A DNA stretch of 64,000 nucleotides. Origin: Woeseiaceae bacterium. Lineage in GTDB: Bacteria; Pseudomonadota; Gammaproteobacteria; Steroidobacterales; Woeseiaceae. Each line of letters begins with the position of its first letter. Within the stretch, counting starts at the first letter, position 1. Under the pieces are notes generated by a model. The model worked only from the letters and a program-made list of their open reading frames with translations. It made no database searches and had not been told where the DNA came from. The DNA is taken from positions 1-64,000 of the forward strand of contig JANQPG010000016.1 in the NCBI GenBank assembly GCA_028289545.1, given 5' to 3'. Position numbers and translations under genes: made by a program. Positions 45,310-55,006 of the stretch are shown here, piece by piece.

Positions 45310-48300
45310 TTGGTACATGAAAGATCGGCATTCGAGGAAGTAAACAGCCGCTACGACGGCCCGGGACTGGAGGGTGACGTACTCGAGTTCTGGGAGCGTG
45401 AGGACGTGTTTCAAAAAACGCTCGAAGCGAGTGAGGGCCGGCCGCATTTCAGCTTCAACGAGGGGCCGCCGACTGCCAACGGTAAACCGGGCATTCACCA
45501 CGTGCTGGCGCGCAGTTTCAAGGATGCCTTTCCGCGCTATCGGACGATGCGCGGCTATCACGTGCCGCGGAAGGCCGGTTGGGATACGCACGGGCTGCCG
45601 GTAGAGCACGAGATCGAGAAAGAGCTCGGTATCTTCGACAAGAAGGAGATCGAGTCGAAGATCGGTATTGCCGAATTCACCCGCCGCTGCCGTGAATCCG
45701 TCATGCGCTACATAGGCGACTGGGAGAAGATGACCGAGCGCATGGGGTTCTGGGTCAACCTCGACGAAGCGTACTACACGCTCGATAACCGCTACATCGA
45801 ATCGGTCTGGCACCTGCTAAAAACGATCTGGGACAAGGACCTGATCTATCGCGGTTACAAGGTGGTCCCGTACGACCCCCGCATCGGTGCAACGCTGTCG
45901 TCGCACGAGCTGGCGCTCGGCTACAAAGAGGTCGAGGATCCGTCGATTACGGTCCGGTTTCGCGTAGCCGATGAGGACCGGACGTCGTTTCTCGTCTGGA
46001 CGACCACGCCCTGGACACTGCCGTCCAACCTCGCCCTTGCGGTCGGCGCGGACATCGAATACAGCTATTGTGAACTCGAGGACGAAACGCTGATCGTTGC
46101 CGAGGCGCTGCGCGAGCAGGTACTTCGCGATCACGAACACACGGTCCGGAAAACGGTTGCGGGTGCCGAGCTCGTGGGAACCCGCTACGAGCGGCTGTTC
46201 GACTACCTCGACGTCGAGACCGACAAGGCATTTTGCGTGTACGCCGCGGATTTTGTCAGCACCGAAGACGGTACCGGCATCGTGCACACGGCGCCCGCTT
46301 ACGGCGTGGACGATCTTGCCCTGGGCGAAGCGAACGATTTGCCGGTGCTGCATGGCGTCGGCCTGGACGGTCACTTCGTCGATGCCGTCGAGCCCGTTGC
46401 CGGGCTGTTTTTCAAAGATGCCGACAAGCCGCTAATACGCCTTCTCAAAGACCGTGGCGATCTGTTTCGCAACGAACGCTATCTGCATAACTATCCCTTC
46501 GGATGGCGCACCGGCGACCCGATCATCTACTACGCCAAGAACGCCTGGTATATCCAGACATCGAAGTTCCGCGAGCGCATGACGGCGCTGAACCAGCAGA
46601 TCAACTGGGTGCCCGAGCACATCAAAGACGGCCGTTTCGGCAACTGGCTCGAAAACAACGTCGACTGGGCGCTGTCGCGCGAGCGATTCTGGGGTACTCC
46701 GCTGCCCGTGTGGACGGATGGGCAAGGCGACTACGTTTGTGTCGGTTCTGTCGCCGAACTTGAAGCGCTGACCGGGCGCGAGCTGTCCGAGCTGGACCTG
46801 CACCGGCCGGCCGTCGACGAGATCAGCTTCGAGAAGGACGGCAAGACCTGGCGGCGCGTGCCCGAAGTGATCGACTGCTGGTTCGATTCAGGCGCCATGT
46901 CCTACGCCCAGTGGCACTATCCGTTCGAAAACGCCGAGATCTTCGAGCAGCATTTTCCCGCCGACTTTATCTGCGAGGCGATCGACCAGACCCGCGGCTG
47001 GTTTTACACACTGCACGCGATATCGACCCTGGTCTCGGACAGCGTGGCCTACAAGAACGTCGTCTGTCTGAATCTCATTGTCGACAAAGACGGCAAGAAG
47101 ATGTCGAAATCGCTGGGCAACATCGTCAATCCTTACGACGTGTTCGATACGGTCGGGGCGGACGCCCTGCGCTGGTATTTTCTGGCGCGCCTGTCTCCCG
47201 ATGCGGCGAAACGCATTTCGGTGGAGATTGTCGCGGACGTCGCGAGCTCGTTTATCAACACGTTCTGGAACACATACAGTTTCTTTGTTCTGTACGCCCG
47301 CATCGACGAGGTAGACGTGCAGAGGGATATTGCGGTCGAAGAGCGCCCCGAGATCGATCGCTGGGCGCTGGCGCTGGCGCATCGCACGATCACAACGGCG
47401 ACCGAGGCAATGGACCGTTTCGATGCGAAGACGGCGGGGGAGGCGATCGAGTCGTTTGTCGATCAGCTCAGTAACTGGTACGTCCGCCGCAACCGACGCC
47501 GGTTCTGGAAGTCGACCGACCTGGAGGATAAACAGTCGGCCTACCTGACCTTGTACGAGTGTCTGCTGACGGCACACAAGCTGATGGCGCCGTTTGTGCC
47601 TTTTCTTGCCGAGAAGGTCTATCAGAACCTGGTGAAGAGCGTCGATCCCGCCGCTCCGCTCAGCGTACACATGGCGGCCTGGCCGGAGGCGCCGGAAGCG
47701 TGGCGGAACGACGAACTGCTGCACGACATTGGCGTGGTGCAAAAAGTGGTGGGTCTTGCGCGCGCGGCCCGTGGCCAGTCCGGCGTGCGCACGCGTCAGC
47801 CTCTGTCGCGGCTGCTTGTGCGCGCACCCGATGATCGGAGTTTCAAAGCACTCGACCTTCATCAGGACCAGATTCGCGAGGAACTGAACGTAAAGGCGAT
47901 CGAGTTCATTGCGCGCGACGCCGGCCTGGTCAACTACCGGATCAAGCCGAATCTGCCGGTACTCGGCAAGCGCTACGGCAAACTCGTGCCGGCTATTCGC
48001 ACGGCGTTGGCGGCGGCGGACGGCGCGCTCATTGCGGGCGCGACCTCACGTGGGGAGTCTTTCGAACTCGAGGTCGACGGCCAGTCGCTATCGCTCGAGG
48101 CGGGGGACGTGCTGGTCGAAACCGAGTCGGCCGAAGGTTATGCCTGCGGCGAGGACGGAGGTTATCTGACCGCGTTGGACACGAGCCTCGATGACGACCT
48201 CGTCAAGGAAGGCCTCGCGCGGGAAATAGTGCGTTCCGTCCAGGACGCCCGCAAGCAGGCCGGGCTCATGGTTGCGGATCGTATAGCGCTCGGGATTACG

Positions 48301-48459
48301 GGCTCGCCGGCCGTCGAAGCGGCTCTGGGTGTCCATCGCGAATACGTCATGGCCGAGACGCTGGCGTCCGAGTGGGAGACCGAGCCGGATGCCCCGCTCT
48401 TCGACGAGACTCGCAGCACGGCGGGGGAGACGTGGCGGATCTTCTTCACAAAAGTTTAA
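45310..48459 (+). CDS. ileS: Isoleucyl-tRNA synthetase, type 2 (IleS2), with altered HIGH motif
   Basis: Charges tRNA-Ile. At 1049 residues it is the longer, eukaryote-like type 2 enzyme (type 1 is about 940). The N-terminal signature is FNEGPPTANGKPGIHHVLAR; residues 61-64 read GIHH where HxGH is usual. KMSKS is intact at 597-601. The CP1 editing domain has WTTTPWTLPSNLAL and GTGIVHTAPAYG. The anticodon-binding domain includes NWYVRRNRRRFWKS. I chose TTG 45310 because GGAG lies seven nt upstream, just after the leader terminator. GTG 45238 lies inside the T-box core and cannot be the start. Whether a type 1 ileS exists elsewhere is unknown. Confidence 0.95.
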   Translation: MVHERSAFEEVNSRYDGPGLEGDVLEFWEREDVFQKTLEASEGRPHFSFNEGPPTANGKPGIHHVLARSFKDAFPRYRTMRGYHVPRKAGWDTHGLPVEHEIEKELGIFDKKEIESKIGIAEFTRRCRESVMRYIGDWEKMTERMGFWVNLDEAYYTLDNRYIESVWHLLKTIWDKDLIYRGYKVVPYDPRIGATLSSHELALGYKEVEDPSITVRFRVADEDRTSFLVWTTTPWTLPSNLALAVGADIEYSYCELEDETLIVAEALREQVLRDHEHTVRKTVAGAELVGTRYERLFDYLDVETDKAFCVYAADFVSTEDGTGIVHTAPAYGVDDLALGEANDLPVLHGVGLDGHFVDAVEPVAGLFFKDADKPLIRLLKDRGDLFRNERYLHNYPFGWRTGDPIIYYAKNAWYIQTSKFRERMTALNQQINWVPEHIKDGRFGNWLENNVDWALSRERFWGTPLPVWTDGQGDYVCVGSVAELEALTGRELSELDLHRPAVDEISFEKDGKTWRRVPEVIDCWFDSGAMSYAQWHYPFENAEIFEQHFPADFICEAIDQTRGWFYTLHAISTLVSDSVAYKNVVCLNLIVDKDGKKMSKSLGNIVNPYDVFDTVGADALRWYFLARLSPDAAKRISVEIVADVASSFINTFWNTYSFFVLYARIDEVDVQRDIAVEERPEIDRWALALAHRTITTATEAMDRFDAKTAGEAIESFVDQLSNWYVRRNRRRFWKSTDLEDKQSAYLTLYECLLTAHKLMAPFVPFLAEKVYQNLVKSVDPAAPLSVHMAAWPEAPEAWRNDELLHDIGVVQKVVGLARAARGQSGVRTRQPLSRLLVRAPDDRSFKALDLHQDQIREELNVKAIEFIARDAGLVNYRIKPNLPVLGKRYGKLVPAIRTALAAADGALIAGATSRGESFELEVDGQSLSLEAGDVLVETESAEGYACGEDGGYLTALDTSLDDDLVKEGLAREIVRSVQDARKQAGLMVADRIALGITGSPAVEAALGVHREYVMAETLASEWETEPDAPLFDETRSTAGETWRIFFTKV

Positions 48460-48480
48460 TAGCCAAGAGACCGCGACAAC

Positions 48481-48510
48481 TTGCGGAGGTCTTCGGAACT
48501 CTGCTATAAG
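48481..48510 (+). promoter_or_regulatory. Candidate promoter after ileS
   Basis: TTGCGG (48481-48486) and TATAAG (48505-48510) are 18 nt apart, 22 nt past the ileS stop. It could transcribe the small gene at 48672. No terminator for ileS was found before it. Confidence 0.4.
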
Positions 48511-48671
48511 AAATGAACGCAGGTATCTGATTGATCAAGGAGGATCTGCGATCTCGGGTGGCCGCTCAGGCACCCTGTCCCTTGCAAGACGCAAAACCGG
48601 AAAAAAGCGTAAGAAGCCGCCCGAGAGGTGCAAAGAGGCGGCAGAAAAAAAACATAAACGCTGGAGTGGAC

Positions 48672-49070
48672 ATGCAAAACTCTGTCGACTGCTTTTATGC
48701 AGCCGTCGCGGCTCTCGCTGGTGATGGCCATATAAAACAACGACTTATATCTGCTTTTCAAGACAACCTGGAGCCGCTGGAAGCGGACGACCTGCCGGGA
48801 GCGCTGCGCGAGCAGTTCTCGGGGCTCAAGGCTCGCCTGCACAGTGTGGATCCAGCCAACGGCGAAGGATCGGTATGTGCGACCGTCCGCAAGATGTCGG
48901 TGGACGAGGCGAGTCGCTGTGCACAATCCGTATTGAAGCTCTATGCCGAGCTCAACCGGCTTGGGGCGGTGCTCGAGGACTCGATACCGCCGCTCGAGGA
49001 CGAGGCCGACGACGGCGGTGATCACCACGCTCCGCCATTCCTGATCAAGACGGCGGGGCAGGCAGGCTAA
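48672..49070 (+). CDS. Hypothetical acidic cytosolic protein
   Basis: A 132-residue protein without a recognised domain. It looks mostly helical (MQNSVDCFYAAVAALAGDG, RCAQSVLKLYAELNRLGAVLEDS) and has an acidic C-terminal stretch (LEDEADDGGDHHAPP). ATG 48672 has GGAG five nt upstream; the frame is open back to 48531 but that part is basic and unlike a coding region. It overlaps the convergent gene at 49067 by three bases. Confidence 0.6.
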   Translation: MQNSVDCFYAAVAALAGDGHIKQRLISAFQDNLEPLEADDLPGALREQFSGLKARLHSVDPANGEGSVCATVRKMSVDEASRCAQSVLKLYAELNRLGAVLEDSIPPLEDEADDGGDHHAPPFLIKTAGQAG

Positions 49071-50077
49071 CGTACCGGGTAGTAGATCTCGGTCATCAGC
49101 TCGCGTTCGGGCGTTTTGCCCGGGTCGGTGACATACGTCTCCCAGGGTGCGCCGTTTCGCTCGAGGCCGAGCGCGGCGAGGTAGGACTTGAATTTGCGGT
49201 GCGTGTCGCCGAGCAGCTTGTAGGATCCGGTATGACGGACGAGGACCGCGCGGCCGGCGTAGCTGGTCCCGAAGCGCACGCCGCTTCTGGCCGTTCCGCC
49301 GGCAGGCTCCGCTTCGGCATTGACCGGGATAGCGGCGTCGACGCGGCGCCTTGCGCCCTCATAACCTCTTAAAATCGCCCGTGGCGCGCCGGCCGTGCGC
49401 AGACCGCGGGTTTCGATGTCTGTCAGAATGTCGAGGTAGGCTGCTCCCAGCGCCTCGGACACGGCCGCCGTATCCGGTTCGGCCGTTATGCTCATATAAG
49501 CTATCTTCCGAGCCTCCACCTCCAGGTGCTCAGCGTCGAGATCCGCAAAATCGGCTCTCGGCAACGCCTCGGCGAGCGCTTTCAGGCGTTCGAGGCTCAG
49601 CTGGTGGTCACGCTCGACAACGCCGCGCCAGAGCAGCCCAAAATAGCGGCCCACGAGGTTGTAGCCATAATCGTGTTCGAAACCGCGCGTCACGCGCGTG
49701 CCGCCGGCGACGGACTCGAGTTCGAGCCAGCTCACGGCTTGGCCCGGTTCGCCGCGATTCAGTACGTAGGATACGTACTGGTAGGGAATGCTCTCGGCGA
49801 CGGCCATTGTGCCGCTGCCCGCGGTGCTCGACGTCCAGGCCAGGGTTGCGCCTTCGCCCCGGCCCGGTCCGGAAAATCGGAGAACCGCGGTAGAGTCGTT
49901 TTCGGCGGGCGGCGCCCAGAGGACCAATCGAGACAGGCTGTCAGCCTGAACGAACAAAACGGACGCCGGCGCGTCGATCACCAGGTCTGTCTCCACCTCG
50001 AGGATTCGCGGTATGAGCAACCCGGCAAGCAGAACGGCGCCGACCAGACCCAGAGCTGCGTAGACAATACGTTGCAA
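49067..50077 (-). CDS. Membrane-anchored SRPBCC plus GyrI-like effector-binding protein
   Basis: A 336-residue protein with an N-terminal helix (IVYAALGLVGAVLLAGLLIP), an SRPBCC ligand-binding domain (about 30-170, VIDAPASVLFVQADSLSRLVLWAPP) and a C-terminal GyrI-like/effector-binding domain (about 190-336, ending in LMTEIYYPVR). Both folds bind small hydrophobic ligands. There is no DNA-binding domain, so it is not a classical regulator. Divergent from murI. Function unknown. Confidence 0.75.
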   Translation of the reverse strand: MQRIVYAALGLVGAVLLAGLLIPRILEVETDLVIDAPASVLFVQADSLSRLVLWAPPAENDSTAVLRFSGPGRGEGATLAWTSSTAGSGTMAVAESIPYQYVSYVLNRGEPGQAVSWLELESVAGGTRVTRGFEHDYGYNLVGRYFGLLWRGVVERDHQLSLERLKALAEALPRADFADLDAEHLEVEARKIAYMSITAEPDTAAVSEALGAAYLDILTDIETRGLRTAGAPRAILRGYEGARRRVDAAIPVNAEAEPAGGTARSGVRFGTSYAGRAVLVRHTGSYKLLGDTHRKFKSYLAALGLERNGAPWETYVTDPGKTPERELMTEIYYPVR

Positions 50078-50165
50078 GCGGCCATTCCCTGTTAACCACG
50101 GTTGTCGATTATTTCATAGAATCCCGCACGTGCGCGCCGGAGCGGTCTTCGGCACAATGCGGCGC

Positions 50166-50984
50166 ATGAAAGAGACCAGCCAGCAGGCAATCGGCATATT
50201 CGATTCGGGCGTCGGTGGCCTGACCGTGCTCAAAGCGATCCGCGAACGACTGCCCTCCGAGCGGCTCATCTACCTGGGGGACACCGCGCGCCTGCCTTAC
50301 GGGACAAAAAGTCCGGCGTCGATCGCGCGCTACGCGGAGCAGGCGACCCGATTGCTCAACGACCGGCAGATCAAGCTCCTGGTCATCGCCTGCAACACGG
50401 CTTCAGCCGTTGCCCTGTCGTCGCTCCAGAAAGCCATGGCGCCGTTGCCCGTCATTGGCGTCGTCGAGCCCGGTGCGGCCGCGGCCACGCGTGCGCGGCC
50501 GGGAGGCAGGCACCTCGTGCTGGCTACGGAGGCAACCGTGCGGCTCGGTGCGTACCGCCGCGCCATCCAGGCGGCGGACCCGGGGGCCGAAGTGCGCGAG
50601 CTGGCCTGTGAGCTCCTGGTTGCGCTGGCTGAAGAAGGCTGGACGAGCGGCTCGATTGCCGAAGACATTATTGGCCGCTATCTCGAGATGGCGTTCGAGG
50701 ACGGTTACCGGACCGACTCGGTCATCCTGGGCTGCACACACTTTCCGTTGCTGCGGGAGAGCATTCGCGGATGCCTCGCGGCCGATGTCGGACTCGTGGA
50801 CTCCGCAACCACGACGGCGAGTGTCGTCAGCGACTCGCTCACAGAACGCGGACTGCTGAACACCGACGGCCACGGCGAACTCAAGTTCCTGGCGACCGAC
50901 GGCGTCACCCGGTTCGCTCGCGTCGGCGGCCGGTTTCTCGGCGCCCCGCTCACGGCGGACGACGTCGAACTGGTCGATATCTGA
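50166..50984 (+). CDS. murI: Glutamate racemase MurI
   Basis: Makes D-glutamate for peptidoglycan. The 272-residue enzyme has IGIFDSGVGGLTVLKAIRE near the start, LGDTARLPYGTKS, and the two catalytic cysteines C76 (IACNTASAVAL) and C190 (ILGCTHFPLL). ATG 50166 (MKETSQQ) gives the normal N terminus; earlier in-frame starts (50157, 50130) add residues without similarity. It stands alone, 114 nt before the M49-like peptidase gene. Confidence 0.95.
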   Translation: MKETSQQAIGIFDSGVGGLTVLKAIRERLPSERLIYLGDTARLPYGTKSPASIARYAEQATRLLNDRQIKLLVIACNTASAVALSSLQKAMAPLPVIGVVEPGAAAATRARPGGRHLVLATEATVRLGAYRRAIQAADPGAEVRELACELLVALAEEGWTSGSIAEDIIGRYLEMAFEDGYRTDSVILGCTHFPLLRESIRGCLAADVGLVDSATTTASVVSDSLTERGLLNTDGHGELKFLATDGVTRFARVGGRFLGAPLTADDVELVDI

Positions 50985-51098
50985 ATCGCACGGGCAAACG
51001 GCTGTGCGATAATGCGCGCCCACAGCTTTCTGCGGACCGGTTTCGCAGGCCGTCCTTGACGGATTGTCTTGGCCTTTTTCGACATCGAGGTGAACCCC

Positions 51099-52751
51099 GT
51101 GCCCGAATTTCGCCCATTGGTATTCCTGCCGTGCATTGCGGCGAGCGCGCTGCTGTCCGCGTGTGGCGGATCCGCCCCGGAACCGCCCGTTGCCAGCGGC
51201 CCGGCTGAGGTGCGGCCGGATGTGTACGCCGAATACACGTTGACCGCCGACCTGTCGGGCTTGAGTGATGAGCAAAGGATCATGGTCGGTTTGCTGATCG
51301 ATGCGTCAGAAATCATGGACGACCTGTTCTGGCGGCAGGCCTGGGCAGACGACTATCGGAGCCGCCTCGACGCCATCGAAGATCCGGCGGCGCGGCGTTT
51401 CGCCGAAATTAACTACGGACCCTGGGACCGCCTCGACGGCAACCGGCCGTTTATTCGCGGCGTCGGACCGAAGCCGCCGGGCGCGAACTACTATCCGCTG
51501 GACATGGACAGTGAGGAGTTCGAAGCGGCCTACCTGCCCGAGAAGACCGGGCTGTACTCGCTGATTCGCCGGAACCCGGCCGGCGAGCTGATTCGGGTTC
51601 CGTATTCAGTGGCCTACGCCGAGGAGCTGGCCGAGGCCGCGGACCTGCTGCGAGAGGCGGCAGGCTACGCTGACGATCCCGAGTTCGCGACGTATCTCAA
51701 GCTGCGCGCCGCCGCGTTGATCAGCGACGACTACCAGGCGAGCGACATGTACTGGATGGACGTCAAGGACAATCCCGTCGAGCTGGTGTTCGGGCCCATC
51801 GAGACGTACGAGGACCAGTTGTTCGGTTATCGGGCGGCGTTCGAGTCGTTCGTGCTGATCAAGGATCTCGAGTGGAGCGATCGCCTGAGCCACTTCGCCC
51901 AGTTCCTGCCGGAGCTGCAGCAGGGCCTGCCGGTCGAGGAGGCCATGAAAGCGGAGTCGCCCGGAACAAACTCGGATCTGAACGCCTACGACGCCGTGTA
52001 CTACGCGGGCGACAGCAATGCGGGTGCGAAGACCATTGCGATCAACCTGCCCAACGACGAGGAGGTGCAGCTCGCAAAAGGGACCCGGCGGCTGCAGCTC
52101 AAAAACGCCATGCAGGCGAAGTTCGAAAAAATACTCGTACCCATAGTCGGGGAACTCGTCGCTCCCGAACAGCGGAGTCACGTCAGCTTCGATGCTTTCT
52201 TTGCCAACACGATGTTTCACGAGGTCGCGCACGGTCTCGGGATCAAGAATACGATCAACGGCCGCGGCACCGTCAGGGAGGCGCTACTGGATCTCGCGTC
52301 CAGCATCGAAGAGGGTAAAGCCGACGTGCTTGGGCTGTACATGATCACGGAGCTGCACCGTCAGGGTGAGCTCGGTGACGTCGACCTGATGGATTACTAC
52401 GTGACCTTCATGGCCGGCATCTTCCGCTCAGTGCGTTTTGGCGCCAGCAGCGCGCACGGCAGAGCCAACATGGTGCGTTTCAACTTCTTTATGGAATACG
52501 GCGCCTTCGTTCGCGATGAGCGGAGCGGGCACTACAGCGTCGATGCCGAGAAAATGCAGACGGCCATGACCGAACTGTCGCGCTTGCTGCTGACTTTGCA
52601 GGCCAACGGGGACTACGACGGCGCCCGGGAGCTGACCGATACACAGGGTGTCGTTGGCGCCCTGCTGAGTCAGGACCTGGAAAGGCTTTCGAACGCCGGC
52701 ATTCCCGTCGACATTGTATTCCGGCAGGGGCGCGAGGTGCTGGGACTATAA
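51099..52751 (+). CDS. M49-family (dipeptidyl-peptidase III-like) metallopeptidase lipoprotein
   Basis: A 550-residue zinc peptidase homolog anchored as a lipoprotein (lipobox LLSAC). The zinc motif is HEVAH at residues 374-378 in MFHEVAHGLGIK, and the third ligand lies in EEGKAD (E404-D409), the M49 pair. Classical DPP III enzymes have HExxGH with an extra residue; this branch has plain HExxH. GTG 51099 was chosen: GAGG lies eight nt upstream and the signal peptide begins there; TTG 51069 would bury it. Likely cleaves short peptides in the periplasm. Convergent with folE. Confidence 0.8.
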   Translation: MPEFRPLVFLPCIAASALLSACGGSAPEPPVASGPAEVRPDVYAEYTLTADLSGLSDEQRIMVGLLIDASEIMDDLFWRQAWADDYRSRLDAIEDPAARRFAEINYGPWDRLDGNRPFIRGVGPKPPGANYYPLDMDSEEFEAAYLPEKTGLYSLIRRNPAGELIRVPYSVAYAEELAEAADLLREAAGYADDPEFATYLKLRAAALISDDYQASDMYWMDVKDNPVELVFGPIETYEDQLFGYRAAFESFVLIKDLEWSDRLSHFAQFLPELQQGLPVEEAMKAESPGTNSDLNAYDAVYYAGDSNAGAKTIAINLPNDEEVQLAKGTRRLQLKNAMQAKFEKILVPIVGELVAPEQRSHVSFDAFFANTMFHEVAHGLGIKNTINGRGTVREALLDLASSIEEGKADVLGLYMITELHRQGELGDVDLMDYYVTFMAGIFRSVRFGASSAHGRANMVRFNFFMEYGAFVRDERSGHYSVDAEKMQTAMTELSRLLLTLQANGDYDGARELTDTQGVVGALLSQDLERLSNAGIPVDIVFRQGREVLGL

Positions 52752-52767
52752 GGCCGAGACAGCGCGT

Positions 52768-53370
52768 TCAGCGACTGTTGTCGATGATCTGCATAAACTC
52801 CGCGCGGGTCTTTTCGTCCTTGCGGAACGTGCCCAGCATCGTGCTCGTTACCATCGATACGTTGGTCTTGTGAATGCCGCGTGTCGTCATGCACTGGTGC
52901 GCCGCCTGGACAACAACGCCAACACCTTTGGGCTGCAGGACGTCCCAGATGCAGTTGGCTATCTGCGCGGTCATTTTCTCCTGCACCTGCAGTCGGCGGG
53001 CGTAGGCTTCGACGACGCGCGCAAGTTTGCTGATGCCGACAACCTTGTTGTTCGGCAGGTAGCCGACGTGCGCGTGCCCAATGATCGGAGCCATGTGATG
53101 CTCACAGTGCGACTCGAACTCGATGTCGCGCAGCACAATCATTTCGTCGTAGCCCTCGACTTCCTTGAACGTGCGCCTCATGAACTTCACCGGATCGTCC
53201 TTGTAGCCGCTGAACCAGTCCCCGTACGCGCGGGCCACGCGCGCCGGCGTGTCGAGCAGCCCCTCGCGCCGCGGATCGTCACCGGCCCAGAGGAGCAGCG
53301 TACGCACGGCCTCTTCGGCCTGCTTGCGGCTGGGTTTGCGAGGTTTACGAGTGGTTTTTTTCGTGGCCAC
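52768..53370 (-). CDS. folE: GTP cyclohydrolase I FolE
   Basis: Makes dihydroneopterin triphosphate, the first step of folate synthesis. The 200-residue protein has a basic N-terminal tail ([15 protein letters not shown]), then the catalytic domain with zinc ligands C89 and H92 ([12 protein letters not shown]) and C160 ([10 protein letters not shown]). [21 protein letters not shown] is the conserved core. Length is normal. It stands alone on the minus strand. Confidence 0.95.
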   Translation of the reverse strand: MATKKTTRKPRKPSRKQAEEAVRTLLLWAGDDPRREGLLDTPARVARAYGDWFSGYKDDPVKFMRRTFKEVEGYDEMIVLRDIEFESHCEHHMAPIIGHAHVGYLPNNKVVGISKLARVVEAYARRLQVQEKMTAQIANCIWDVLQPKGVGVVVQAAHQCMTTRGIHKTNVSMVTSTMLGTFRKDEKTRAEFMQIIDNSR

Positions 53371-53457
53371 GGCGGTCTTCCAGTCGAACTGAGCGGCGCA
53401 TACTAACCCTTAACGTTCGGGCTGGACACCCGGGCGTTACAAAGCGATACAAGCGGA

Positions 53458-54105
53458 TCAGGCGGCGCCCGTGAGTCCGACCGGACAGCTGACCCCGGTT
53501 CCGCCGAGACCGCAGTAGCCGCCGGGGTTCTTGGCCAGGTACTGCTGATGGTAGTCCTCGGCGTAGTAGAACGGACCGAGTGGCGCTATTTCGGTCGTGA
53601 TTGCACCGTGCCCCGCCGCCGAGAGCTCACCCTGGTAGCGCTCGAGGGAGCGTTCTGCCTCCGCGCGTTCGTCTGCATCGTCGCTGTATACACCCGAGCG
53701 GTACTGCGTGCCGACGTCGTTGCCCTGGCGCATGCCCTGTGTGGGATTGTGGTTTTCCCAGAACACGCGCAGCAGGGAGTCGTAGCTGACCTTCTCGGGG
53801 TCGTAAACGACCAGAACAACTTCTGCGTGTCCGGTGCCCCCCGAACAGACTTCCTCGTAGCTCGGGTTTGGTGTAATCCCGGCAGCGTAGCCGACCGCGG
53901 TGGACCAGACGCCGGGCGTCTCCCAGAAACGTCGTTCGGCACCCCAGAAGCAGCCCATTCCGAACACGGCTGTGCGATGACCGTCTGGAAACGGCGGACT
54001 GATTGCGTGGCCGTTGACGTAGTGGCTGTCCGGAATGTTCATGGCCTGCTCGCGGCCCGGCAGAGCCGTATCGGCCGTCGGCAGTGCAGTTTTACGTTTC
54101 AACAT
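53458..54105 (-). CDS. msrA: Peptide methionine sulfoxide reductase MsrA
   Basis: Reduces the S form of methionine sulfoxide in proteins with thioredoxin as donor. The 215-residue protein has the catalytic cysteine C52 in [12 protein letters not shown], the [16 protein letters not shown] region, and resolving cysteines in the C-terminal [14 protein letters not shown] tail. ATG 54105 ([19 protein letters not shown]) matches the longer MsrA subgroup N terminus. It complements the periplasmic MsrPQ system at 42-44 kb. Confidence 0.94.
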   Translation of the reverse strand: MLKRKTALPTADTALPGREQAMNIPDSHYVNGHAISPPFPDGHRTAVFGMGCFWGAERRFWETPGVWSTAVGYAAGITPNPSYEEVCSGGTGHAEVVLVVYDPEKVSYDSLLRVFWENHNPTQGMRQGNDVGTQYRSGVYSDDADERAEAERSLERYQGELSAAGHGAITTEIAPLGPFYYAEDYHQQYLAKNPGGYCGLGGTGVSCPVGLTGAA

Positions 54106-54157
54106 GGTGTTCCTCACGGTGGCCCGCGAATGCTTCGACCGTTGTCATGGGGACCGA

Positions 54158-55006
54158 TCAGTGATTTGCAAGATAGCGTGCACCCCGCCTGGGCCGGTCG
54201 ACCACCCCGTCCGCCGCCTGGAAGCGGATCGGTATGGACTGCGTGTTGCCCCACACCGACGCGCGGTACACGGCAAAGTGCAGGTGCGGCATGGTCGAAT
54301 GCCCTGTGTTGCCGGACAGGCCGATGCGCTGACCCTGTTGTACGCTGTCGCCGACGTCGACCAGTGCACCGTTCTTCTGCAGGTGGTAGTACTCACCCGT
54401 CGTGCCGTCGCTGTGCAGTATCACGATAAAGTTCGCGTAGTGGCCGCAGCCATCGAACCAGCAGCCCTTGTCGTGTTTTTCGACGACCCGTGCGACCACG
54501 CCGCCGCGCGCGGCGTGCACCGGTGTCCCCTCGGGCATGTCGAAGTCGACCGCAAACTCTTCGAGGCCGCGGTGGCTGAAGCGTGAACCCCAGCCCTGCA
54601 GTACCCGGTAAGCTTTACTTGGCGCGTATGGCAAGCCGTACAAATGGTCGTCGTCGTGATCCGCATGCTGGCTGCCCACCGTCCACTCGAAGCTCAGCCG
54701 ATAGTCACCTTTGTTGCCCCCGCCGTCATGGCTCAGCAGCATCGCCTGCTCGGACTCCAGCGGCCCCAGCGTGCGCGTTACCGTGGCCGGACCGTCGATG
54801 GCGTAGTCGCCTGCCTTGACGCTCAACGTATAGGTAACGGGGAAGTTCTTCAGGTTTTGCGCCGTCAGCGACACCCGGTTGCCCGCTTCCACAGCGTCGA
54901 TACACACGGATTGGTCTTTGCAGTCGGCCGCAATGACCGGCACGGACAAAAACATCGGCGCCAGCAGCAAGACAGCTTTCACCGGCACGCCGGGGCCTCT
55001 AGTCAT
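54158..55006 (-). CDS. Exported M23 family metallopeptidase
   Basis: A 282-residue periplasmic LytM/M23 protein (signal peptide ends VIAADC). After an N-terminal beta domain the peptidase part has HRGLEEFAVDFDMPEGTPVHAARGG and the zinc motif HLHF near residue 245 in SGNTGHSTMPHLHFAVY. It probably cleaves peptidoglycan cross-links or activates an amidase; activity depends on the zinc ligands, which look intact. Its start overlaps the TPR/TonB-C gene stop by eight bases, so translation is coupled. Confidence 0.85.
   Translation of the reverse strand: MTRGPGVPVKAVLLLAPMFLSVPVIAADCKDQSVCIDAVEAGNRVSLTAQNLKNFPVTYTLSVKAGDYAIDGPATVTRTLGPLESEQAMLLSHDGGGNKGDYRLSFEWTVGSQHADHDDDHLYGLPYAPSKAYRVLQGWGSRFSHRGLEEFAVDFDMPEGTPVHAARGGVVARVVEKHDKGCWFDGCGHYANFIVILHSDGTTGEYYHLQKNGALVDVGDSVQQGQRIGLSGNTGHSTMPHLHFAVYRASVWGNTQSIPIRFQAADGVVDRPRRGARYLANH

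Noticed and set aside
46888..47862. Minus-strand 324-codon frame within ileS
   Set aside because: Shadow of the IleRS coding sequence; no signal or domain.
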